64,000 nt of DNA, from the NCBI GenBank assembly GCA_023213395.1, contig CM041465.1:147815741-147879740 (forward strand), in the 5' to 3' direction. Below the pieces are notes generated by a model. It searched no databases. It was not told the DNA's origin and saw only the letters and a program-made list of their open reading frames with translations. This document shows positions 20,760-30,200 of this stretch, piece after piece. The stretch is from Cycas panzhihuaensis (taxonomy: Eukaryota > Cycadophyta). Made by a program: the position numbers and the translations under genes. Within the stretch, counting starts at the first letter, position 1; the number at the start of each line of letters is the position of its first letter.

Positions 20760-21779
20760 TTTAATATTATTTAATCACTTTTTGAGCCAAATGCTTCTCC
20801 TTTTTTTTTTTGAGTTAATAAATACAAAAAAAAATTGCAAGTGTATTTATTATCTCAAAAATAGTGATTTGTTGAGGATCTGTATCTCTGTGAAAAATTC
20901 ACATTGTACAAGTGTTTTTATGGCTCCCTGCGTGGTCACCCCTTTAGTCCAAGTCGTTAAACAGACTAAAGTACTCTTTTTTAATATATAAAATTACTTT
21001 GTTGGTGCGTATTAGGATGATTTTAAAGTACGAATGTCTTCTTGGTGGCGTATGAATTGGCACGACTGTTAAATTGTGTTTTAAGTGATTTGTTTGGCAC
21101 TTAAAGAAGGAACCTACTCCAAGCACTATATGCAAGCAGTATGTTTTCATTTTGGCACTTGAAGCTTTTTCAAGTTTTTAGTGCTCTTCTTTTTTTAAAA
21201 CTTAAAGTGTTCTTTTAAGGACTCTCAAGTAGTTTCATTTGAAAGCATTTTGTATTAAGTTTTAAGTAGATTTCAAGGCAACATTATCACCATCTTATAA
21301 GCAATTTATTTTAATCCACTAAATTATTTAAAATTTTCTTAAAATTTATGTGAGAGAGCTCTAAAAAAGGTTGAAACCTTGCCTCTAACATTTTAGGATG
21401 GGTGCAGTCCCTAAGGGACCAACCGATTGTACAATCAGTGCACAGGAATTGAGAGTTATTTGAAGGAAAGGAGGTTCAAAAAGGGTGTTATTGGAGCTGT
21501 GAATTCCAGGGAAAGCGCAGTATGTCCACGTAGATCAACCCTATCTCGCTTGTTCTAAAACTTGACCTTAGCCAACTGTTGGATCTATTTGAAAGATCAG
21601 GGTTGAACCAACTCCTTGCCTAGCCTTCCACTTCTCAAACTACTGTTTTCAGTTGTTAGATCTTTCTTGTAAGATGAAAGTTGTTGGTATATTTGTGAGT
21701 GGAACTTAAGCACCAAAATCTTTGAGTTTCCAAGTCATTTCTTTAGTTACAAGAGCATCTTTTAAACAAATTTAATATA
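20760..21779 (+). other. Fragment I: family-B leader in inverse orientation
   Basis: This matches the reverse complement of about 13476-14600 (for example CTCCCTGCGTGGTCACCC at about 20924, and the segment before gag holding the paired TTGGATC and GGTTGAACCAACTCC words). It starts mid-leader, so PBS and LTR are absent. It meets the truncated gag of G head to head. Confidence 0.75.
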
Positions 21780-22227
21780 ATGGTAGTGATCAACATGCTT
21801 AATGCAAGCCACATTAAATTAAATGGTCAAGATAATTTTCAAGAATGGAAGAAACAAGTAAGGAATTCGCTTATTATGAATGAACTTTGGGCTTATGTAT
21901 CAAGAAGAGTTAAAAAATGTGGCCCCATTAAAAGTCTAATAGATAATACTATCATAATTCATTCTGATCCTGCTTTAGTTGCTGCATGGGAAGCTAAGGA
22001 TGAAATAGCTTTAGCTTTCATTCATATGACTATTGATAATGTTGTTGATCAAAACATTATAAATGTTGCTACTTAAAAAAATGACGAGATGATGCTCCCA
22101 TTGTTATTTCAAAAGCAAAGTTATTTACTATAAAGTTTGTTGAGCCTATGATGACTTTTTTGTCTTCCATCAAAGAAATCAACAATCAACTGACAACATT
22201 GGGCAAACTGACATCGAATGAAAACCT
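21780..22227 (+). pseudogene. Fragment I gag N-terminal half
   Basis: From ATG 21780: INMLNASHIKLNGQDNFQEW, RNSLIMNELWAYVSRRV, DPALVAAWEAKDEIALAF, then a TAA at 22075-22077. In a shifted frame follow ISKAKLFTIKFVEPMMTF and KEINNQLTTLGKLTSNENL, ending where the LTR of F begins. It is homologous to the B gag at 13475 and to G. Confidence 0.88.
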
Positions 22228-22466
22228 TGTTAGAATATAATGTCTCATCCATGTACTTTAATGTAATATATCAATATTCTATTTCTGAGAACTAATGTTA
22301 GTCATTGTAACATAAAGTGTAACATGTTATGTCAGTCTCACTAAAACCTTAAAAGGTTATTGGGACCTCATGTATAAATATGTCCTTAGTTTCACATAAT
22401 GACAAGAGAGTTCTTATTTTCTCCTTCATGCTTTCTCTATGTGTCTTTGTTCTCTGATCTATAGCA
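22228..22466 (+). repeat. Element F 5' LTR
   Basis: It starts TGTTAGAATATAATG and ends TATAGCA, with a TATA-like TGTATAAATA at 22371-22380. The first 15 bases match the LTR start of element C (42097), showing a related lineage. Confidence 0.88.
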
Positions 22467-22478
22467 TGGTATCAGAGC
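22467..22478 (+). promoter_or_regulatory. Primer-binding site of element F
   Basis: TGGTATCAGAGC, an exact 12-base match to the initiator-Met tRNA 3' end complement, directly after the LTR. Confidence 0.95.
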
Positions 22479-23555
22479 GTTTAGGCTAATCAACCAAGCA
22501 TCTCAGCGCAGATCCATACGACTTTACGAATAGATCTATACGATCGTATGGTCAAAAATTTTCGGAGTCAGATCATGACGAAAATTTACAAGCAAGGGCA
22601 CCTTTCCATGCTCGTCATTTTTCTCTGAAGGACCTATTGCAAATTCGGCCTCCTTCCTGCTCTAATCTCCCCTCGAAGCTGTACTGTCACCATTTGAGTT
22701 TTTCGCTCATTTATCAGCGTATGACTCTTTTTACTAGGTAAATCTGGTATCATTAGAAAGCCAGTGACGAGAGCTTTCCGTCGACATATGATTCAAGGGT
22801 ACCTTCAGCCAAACGTGAAAACTATCAACAAAAATTAAAAAACCCTAATCGTCCCCTAGAGATTCGACCTTGATTTTCTCCTCATAGGAAAGTCTGATAA
22901 AAAAGTTGACTGCAGATTTGGAATCTACGTACAAAGAGCTTTCATTCAAGCTCGATTTCACCCAATTCTGAGAAGGTTGGTTTTTGAGCCATTTTAGCTC
23001 AGCACAACAGTCCATACGACCCTCTACAATATTTTTTTTATAGGAAAGTTCTCTGAATTTTCTTTGCTATTTTTTATTTTCATCTATTACTTGTATAATT
23101 TTTTCCTTGAAAAAAAAAATTCTCAACTATCATTCCTATTACTTCTCCACAGGTAGATAACACTGCTTCGCAGCTACCCGTTCCTAGCCTTAGAGACCCT
23201 ATTCTGAGGGTCTGTAATAATCGTGTTGGATCTGTCATTCTTGGATAAGCACGTTGGCAGTTTGTAATCAACGTGTGAAGTGAGGGGTACCGAAAAGACC
23301 CAATACCTAGGCCTCAGACAGAACTCCCTCACGGATTTGAGCCTCCACATACCGAAAGGTATATAGGAGGATCCTAGAGGACCTAGAGCCCATCCTAGAT
23401 TAGAGAACCCAACCGACCGCCAAAGCCTCGTAGTGCAGTGGTTAGCAATTAGCGCCACGAAGCTACCTGTCTTGAATCTTCTTGGAGGTTTATCGACATG
23501 CCTACGAGTCCAAGCAATCCCGTGTCTAGACGTGGTAGAATTTATCATCTTCATC
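22479..23555 (+). other. Element F 5' leader
   Basis: About 1.1 kb without a recognisable protein. It contains CCATACGA words and a perfect 12-bp palindrome ATACGATCGTAT at 22538-22549, recalling similar words in the leaders of E and C. Confidence 0.7.
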
Positions 23556-23905
23556 ATGGCCTCATCTCTCCGCCTTTTCGAGTCCGAGAAATTAACAGGA
23601 GACAACCATGAATCATGGAAAACCAAGATGAGATCCATCCTTGTGGCTCAAGGTGCATGGGACTAGATAGAAGATATCAAACCAGAACTTGTAAATGCTG
23701 CTGAAAGAAATACATACTTGGAATAGAGAGGACTAGCACTTGCATCCATAACTCTATCAGTTACTGATCCCAAAAGAGCTTAGTTGGTGAAGAAATCAAT
23801 TATCAACCTTTCCTCCTTGAGATCTTGGGAGTTAGTGTAGAAAGCTCAATAACATCAAAGCAACAATGAGCCCATGAAAGGAAAATTCTACACCAAATCA
23901 TTTAT
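23556..23905 (+). pseudogene. Element F gag N-terminus
   Basis: From ATG 23556: SLRLFESEKLTGDNHESWKT and KMRSILVAQGAWD, then a TAG. Continuing fragments VNAAERNTYLE and LALASITLSVTDPKRA follow before the insert. This is the standard copia gag N-terminus; several stops are present. Confidence 0.8.
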
Positions 23906-24779
23906 TCTTGACATTGATCCAAAAGTATGAGGAGTAATACTTTTTTTAAACCATGAAAATCTCCATTTAATGGTGGAGAAATCAACTAGCAAAAAAATGG
24001 TAAAATTACAAGGAATAAATGTAACAATTATACCATAAGGGGGACTCAAACCCTCCAAATGCTTCTCCAAGGATGCTTCCCAAGTCAAGTCTCTAAGAAC
24101 CACCTCTCCAAACTGTAGTAGGGCTCAATTTATAGAAAGAAACCAGAATTACATGTTTAACAAGTGGCAATCATGCAAGTATAACCACTAACCACCAGAA
24201 TGCATGTTGTCCAAGTGGCCTTCATGCAATTCTTAAAACATTGCAGCTTGTAACAGATCTTAACGTACTCCAATTTGGCTCAAATTTGGTACACGTATAG
24301 GAACGCATGTCCCTCAAATTTTCCTCAAATTTTCAGCTCATTTGGATGTCATTTGACTGCATTTTTATTCATTTAATAATAATATGTATTTGTTGTTTTT
24401 CTGCTGTCCAAGTGGCCTTCATGTAATTCTTAAAAGTTGCGGCTTGTAACTGACCTTAACGGACTCCAATTCAGCTCAAATTTGGTACACGTATAGGAAC
24501 GCATGTCTCCTCCGCTTCCTCAAAATTTTAGCTCATTTGGATGTCATTTGGCCATATTTCTATTCATATAATGATGATATATATTTTCTGTTTTTTCTGC
24601 TAGCTGTGGGATTAATTTTATGCAAAAACAAGGCTTGAACTCTAATCAAATGATATTTTCTGAACCCCACCTTTTGTACACATCTAGTGGGATGTGTCTT
24701 CTCCCTTTACACAAAATTTCATATGATTTTGATACCATTTGGCCATATCTCTTTCAAATATACCAATGCCTAGAATTTT
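23906..24779. repeat. Non-coding insert in F gag with tandem repeat
   Basis: The insert interrupts gag. At 24209-24415 and 24416 to about 24610 a 207-bp unit is repeated: GTCCAAGTGGCCTTCATG, GCTCAAATTTGGTACACG, TATAGGAACGCATGTC and GCTCATTTGGATGTCATTTG occur in both. A third partial unit (GATACCATTTGGCCATAT) follows at about 24730. No protein motif is seen, and the insert's ends and TSD are not resolved. Confidence 0.6.
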
Positions 24780-25480
24780 CCGCATCCTGTAAACATATGG
24801 TAGATCCTCCTGGATCAGTTACTGACACCATTCTGTCTCATATAGCCGGCGCCGACACTCCCCATGAGGCATGGACCATTCTTAGGACTTTATATGCTCA
24901 AAAGAACACAACTCGTATTATGGTCCTAAAGAACCAAATGGCGGTTCTTAGGATGTCAAAATCGAAGGGCTTCACAACCTTTCTTGGATGTTTCAAAATG
25001 TTGTACGAGAACTTGGTATCTATGGGAGTCACCTACACTAATGGCGATCTTATTGACCTCGTAGTATACAAACTCCTAGCTCGCTTTAGAAACTTTGTCA
25101 CCTTGTACAAGTTGACAACAGAAATTATGCAGCCATCATTCACTACTGTATGTGGTCAACTCTTGCACCATGAGCAAACTGAAGCAAGCTTGGAAAATAA
25201 ACTAGAGAATGCTTTTTCCTCCAAAGTAACCATTCGAGGCAGGAGTGCCACCACCAAAGGAAGTAACCGAGGATCTGATCGAGGAAGAAGACGACCCACC
25301 GATTTCAATTTAGGAAGAGCATGATCTATTCCATGCCCTACCATGCCACAACCCATTCCTCGCCCTACAACATAAAAGCACTCAGGGGGTCACTTCAGTC
25401 ATCAAATCATCTGTTTCTACTGTGGCAAGGTAGGTCACTACACCACTGATTGTTGACACCGCAAAGCTGATATAGAAAGA
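24780..25480 (+). pseudogene. Element F gag C-terminal part
   Basis: An open stretch of about 180 codons up to 25324 shows GADTPHEAWTILRTLYAQKN, RIMVLKNQMAVLRMSKSKGF, LLARFRNFVTLYKL and a basic Arg/Gly/Ser-rich tail. After a stop comes the knuckle CFYCGKVGHYTTDC (about 25420-25460). This is the copia gag core and RNA-binding region. Confidence 0.9.
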
Positions 25481-26365
25481 GGGGTTATAACATCAGGGAG
25501 CTACTCGGGACAACGAGAAAAAAATGATTCATCTGAAGTGGAAGAATTTGTTGCAGCCCTCACCACGACCATGCACAACAAAGGTGAGGATGACTGGTTC
25601 ATAGACTTAGGAGCCTCCAAACACATGATTTACAAGAGATCCTAGTTCAACAACATGAACAACTCTTAAAACTCTAGATTAATCGAGCTTGGGGTCGACA
25701 CCACACATCCTATTCAAGGACACGAAACTGTTCCTGTTACCATGCCAGATGGAAACACAGAAAATGTTGGACGCATACTCTATGTTCCAGGAATGACAAA
25801 GAACCTACTCCCAGTCTTTCAAGTAACTGACAACAAACTTCAAGTCCTATTTGATGGTGACGGTTGTGTTATTTTTGACAAACACAAAGGGAACAAAGTA
25901 ATTGGTGAAGGCACCAAAACTCATGGATTGTACAAATTCCTTGCCACACGAACCCACTCTACCTTTTATGTAATGGAGCATGTTGATAATGAAAAACTCT
26001 GGCATTTGCAAAATGGTCATCTATCTTATAATAGTATGTCTTTGTTGAGTAAACATGATCTGGTGATTGGATTGCCTTGGATAAAGAAATCTAAATCTGT
26101 TTGTGACACATGCTTGATGGGCAAACAACATAAATTACAATTCTCTCCAAGCACAACCAGGGCTACATCCAAACTTTAGCTAATACATAGTGATCTTTGT
26201 GGGCCAATCACACCTCTTCTAGTGCACAAAGCTCGATATTACCTGACCTTCATAGATTATTGTACCAGAAAAACTTGGATTTACTTCCTCAAACTGAAAG
26301 CAAATGTATTTGACACCTTTCTCAAATTCAAAGTCAAAGTTGAAAAGGAAAGCAGATGCTACATG
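25481..26365 (+). pseudogene. Element F protease, GAG-pre-integrase and integrase start
   Basis: Protease reads DDWFIDLGASKHMI (about 25590), with Leu in place of the catalytic-triplet Ser/Thr, so it was probably inactive. YVPGMTKNLLPVFQVTDNKL, WHLQNGHLSYNSMSLL and CDTCLMGKQHKLQF follow, then [13 protein letters not shown] and YYLTFIDYCTRKTWIYFLKL of integrase. Breaks: a TAG in the protease region (about 25643), TAA near 25670 and TAG near 26178. The frame ends at about 26365 after VEKESRC. Confidence 0.9.
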
Positions 26366-26369
26366 CTAC

Positions 26370-26810
26370 AACGTCTTTGTGTTGCTCCTCTGTTTCTTCT
26401 ACCAGATGCTCTATCTTCATCTCCATCTAATTTGTGTCTTCAATCTTGTTTTGTTGTTCCCTTTGAATTGGTTTTGCTTCATATTCCTATAGGGATTTCT
26501 AAATCTCCCTATCAGCATTATGCTCTTCCTCCTCTTTTGTCTGTTCATCTACTTGCTTCGACTCTTTGGATTTTTCACATTTCTCATGTACCATTTGTTT
26601 CCATTGATGAGTTGCTATGTGGAATGCAGTTTGAAACCAAAACCAACTATTGAGTAATTTTGGTTTGCTAAACCAATTAATAAACCAACCAAGAGCTTCT
26701 CTTGTCAAGCAAAATTGAACATGTAGTTTGTAAATTTCAAGTTTTGTATCCAATGAGATTCCATAGCATGTGTCGACACGTTGTAGCCATTTAGTAATCG
26801 TCATGCTTCT
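26370..26810 (-). pseudogene. Gypsy-type gag relic
   Basis: On the minus strand from 26804: TITKWLQRVDTCYGISLDTK, LHVQFCLTREALGWFINWF and FWFQTAFHIATHQWKQ, followed by an acidic/Lys-rich tail. The pattern (WLQRV, then EALGWF, then W-F) fits the Ty3/gypsy retrotransposon gag core. A diverged homologue lies at about 51880-52330 inside J'. It directly truncates integrase of F. Confidence 0.65.
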
Positions 26811-27255
26811 ACCTAGGTTCTCCCTAGTAGGCTCAATAATAAGAACTTCACGTAATTAGTGTTGGTTAGGAGATTCTAGCTAGAAGGTTCTAGTTAGGAG
26901 TTTCTAGAGGGAAAGTGTAGCTTTTGGAGGAAGTCACTAAGGGTAGTTTCTAGAACTAGTGAAAGAAAACATTGGTAGCACTCGAGAGAACAAGAGAGCA
27001 ATAACCATAATGTAGCACATACAAGAAGCCCTTATTTCTAATGGCCTGGGCTTAGCTCTAGAAACTCCTATTAGGGCTTCCTCAAGAAGCTACACTTTCC
27101 CTCCAGAAACTTCTAGTTAGAAGAGTAGAATCTCCTAAGCAGTGCTAATTACATAAATCCTTATTGTTGAACCTGCTAAGAACACCCCCAGAATGCTAAC
27201 TAGAATCCCCTATACTAATTTATTTTACGCCCACTAGGGAACCCTACAGCCCCCT
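26805..27255. repeat. Imperfect long inverted repeat (foldback/MITE-like)
   Basis: The left arm at about 26823-26940 (AATAATAAG, GTAATTAGTGTTGGTTAGGAG, GGGAAAGTGTAGCTT) pairs with the reverse complement of about 27068-27180 (AAGCTACACTTTCCC, CTCCTAAGCAGTGCTAATTAC, CTTATTGTTG) at roughly 80 %. An outer pair (CTAGGTTCTCCCTAGT near 26815 with ACTAGGGAACCCTAC near 27232) extends it. TTCTAGAA-like words are frequent. No coding sense or clear TSD was found. Confidence 0.65.
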
Positions 27256-30200
27256 GCCCCCCAGCCTCTGGGTTCATAACAGTTTACTTCTATCTCAATC
27301 TAATTTTCATTTAGTCAGTGTGCTATTTGGGATATGCATTTGAAGCAATTATGGTTGCTATTATCAAGTTTAGCCAATGTTCATGGAAACTTTGTAACCT
27401 TGATTTTTTAGTACTTCTCAGTAAGCGTCTTCAGTTGTATATCAAACAAATTTTCATCAAGTTGTACCTGTGCTGCTTGATTATAAATGGTTGGCTTTTG
27501 CAATTGAAGTATATTCAAGCAACATTAGGTGCAGTAGTTTGCTTTTCCCTCTTTTCAAAACCCAGTTGTGTGTAAACCTCTGAATTGTGCTTTGGTAAAA
27601 CATGCTAACTAAATTTTCAAGTTTTGTGCTTTAATTTTCCAAGTGATGGCTTAGCCAACGAGCCCTATCTGTGTTTCAGATAGGCACCCATGTGTTGCGT
27701 CTTTATAATGTAAAAGATTGTAACTATTTGGTCTGCGAATTTCTTTTCTAAAATTCGGTGAGAAATTTGGTAGTGAAAACTAGACAATGAGGTTGTTATT
27801 TTGGAACAGGTCTTCTAATAAATGGTTTGGATTCTCATTCTGGTTTGTTATGGACTTGATATCAGAGTTACGCCTGTTAAAGATGAAGTGGACGATGACT
27901 CTATGGTGGTTGTTGGAACCACTCGTTCAAATCGTCTTGTGAGTTTGATGTTTTTACTTTTGTATAGTTAAAAGTGGAAGCAAATGCGGCTGTTAAGGAT
28001 ATATAGTTTTGAAAGACACGGTTACAAAGTTTACATTTCAAAGGATATTTATATCTGGGCACATAGATGCACCTTTGAGCTAGTCAATTGGAAAGGTTAG
28101 ACCTAGTGATTAAATTAACAATTGTAGTTGTGAAGCTCTTACAAAGTTGATTTTGTATGTGTAGGTGAGACAAGTGAGATGGAAAGTTGCTTATTCATGT
28201 CAACAAAAGGAACCTAAACCATCTTCATCAGACGAACCTCAGTCCAATGGGAAATCAACTAGAACAAGAAGGAAAAGAAGGATTGAAGGTAACATTCCAA
28301 AAAGAAAAAGACGAGGAAACTGCTATTGTTAATAATTATCCCATCTTCTCTTGTAATGGCTCTATAGGATCTTCTGGAAACAAAGATATTCAGTCTGGCT
28401 TATATGTAATCAGGAAACCTGATGAACAAGTCCCAATGGTATGTGCAACAGGCTCTGCAGCAGCTTTGGATAACTGTATATCTAGTTTAGAAGGAAGTGC
28501 ATCTGTACTTAGATCCACATTTCTTGAAAGTATGCGTGAACATAAGACTGCCAAGAAAGAAGATTATAGAGGAAATGCAGTTGGTAACTCAGACTCAGAT
28601 TATCATAACTCCAGTGAACGTTATGGTGGAAATGACTATCATTACATGAGTTGTCTAGGGTCTTTTAAGTTTTTCTACAGACGCCGAAGAAAACAAATAT
28701 GTGCCAGCAATGATCTGGCAGTGGATATCCCATCCAACAATTCATTACCTGCAAGGTCACCCATTTTGCATTCACATACCGTCTGCTGATATGTATCGAG
28801 CTGCTTCTAAAGCAGTATAAGAGGAACCATATTCAGAACTATGGCACAATGTTTTTGGCAGCATGTGCATGTGCCGCTACTACTACAACTGTGGGACATA
28901 ATCTATTGAGAAAAATGGTACAAGTTTGTCTGAAAAATCCTGACTTCTAGGTGCATGTGTATAGACTGAGAATCAAAAATTCTTACTCGGAAGCCTGCTA
29001 ATTCAGTTCCAGTGTACAAATATGCTACATATAATTTTTGGGTTGACAAGTTTTGCTCAATGGACCAGATTTATTGACAACAAACCAAAAGTCTATTCCT
29101 CTTATTGACATGGAAGCATACTTTGGAACTGCTTAATAGTGCAATTTCCAAGAAGAAATGGGGTTATAGATCATCAGGGAACAGGTTTGTTGTTTGCAGC
29201 TGTGGTAAGGAGTTGAAGACTGTATGGTGTGGATGCAATATGTGGTTGAAGTAGTTTTACGGGTTATATTCAAAGAGCAATTATTTTATCAGCTATGGCT
29301 GCTAAATCTGATTCAGATTCTGGTTGTAAAATGATCACATTATTAAAACCACGATGTTATATGTCGTTTAAAGAACAAAGGACAGATTTTGAAACAACTG
29401 AATCTTTTTATTTTTGATTCATCAAGGAGCCGAGGTGTTTTTTGAAAGGTGAGAGATCCTCTCTTAAATCAGAAATCTTCTCTTCTGCTTCTGCACAAGT
29501 ATTCAGGGACATCTGTTGTCAAGAATCTTTACTGAGGAGTAAAGAATTTATTGTGTAAATTCTCTGCTTTCATTTTGAAGGAAGCTCGCAAGAAATTGGC
29601 CATGGCGTGTCTATCTTCCTATTCGGAATACCTACTCCATTGTGGTCCATTTTAGACTTATTCTTGGCAGTGTTGCCTCTGTATTTTGTTGGTCGAGTGT
29701 ATAGTGCACCCAAGTGCTGTGTAAAACTTAAGAGGGAAGCATTGCATCTGCACGGACATCAGGGTATGCCTGTTACTTGTTTTTACATTCCTTGAATATT
29801 ATGATAAACATCCTTACCTCTTCTTATCTTTAGCTACTTATGGCTTCATATTTTTTGTCTCCATTTTTAATGTTCCTATATTGCTACTTTCCTTAATAAG
29901 AAAGATCATCCAGCAAGAAGTTTTGTGGTATTTCTGTTGTGTTAATACTTCTTTTAATGTCAGCAAACATCTGATTGGATTATTTCCTGTTCATGTTCTA
30001 ACATTCTTTTTTATTTCCCAAGTGTAGGCCTTTCAAATGAATTATAAGAAATAAGCAATCCAAATGTCATTGTCTTTTGGTGCCATTTTTTCTTAGCTAT
30101 TTCTTGCTTTGTTTAAGAAAGTTTCCTATATTGTCATTTTCCCTAGGAAGAATGAAAGATTTATTCCTTTCTAATCATACATCCAGCATGAAGTTTGTGA

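Larger units (their letters stand above)
22228..26365 (+). mobile_element. Element F: 3'-truncated Ty1/copia
   Basis: F begins with a 239-bp LTR, a perfect initiator-Met PBS and a leader, followed by gag, protease, GAG-pre-integrase and the first part of integrase. It ends at about 26365 within integrase, where a minus-strand gypsy gag relic starts; RT, RNase H and 3' LTR are missing. It inserted into fragment I gag. Gag is interrupted by a non-coding insert (23906 to about 24780). Confidence 0.88.

Noticed and set aside
22461-22480. tRNA gene suggested by initiator-Met-like sequence
   Set aside because: Only the 12-base 3' complement is present next to LTRs, as a primer-binding site; no cloverleaf or A/B boxes.
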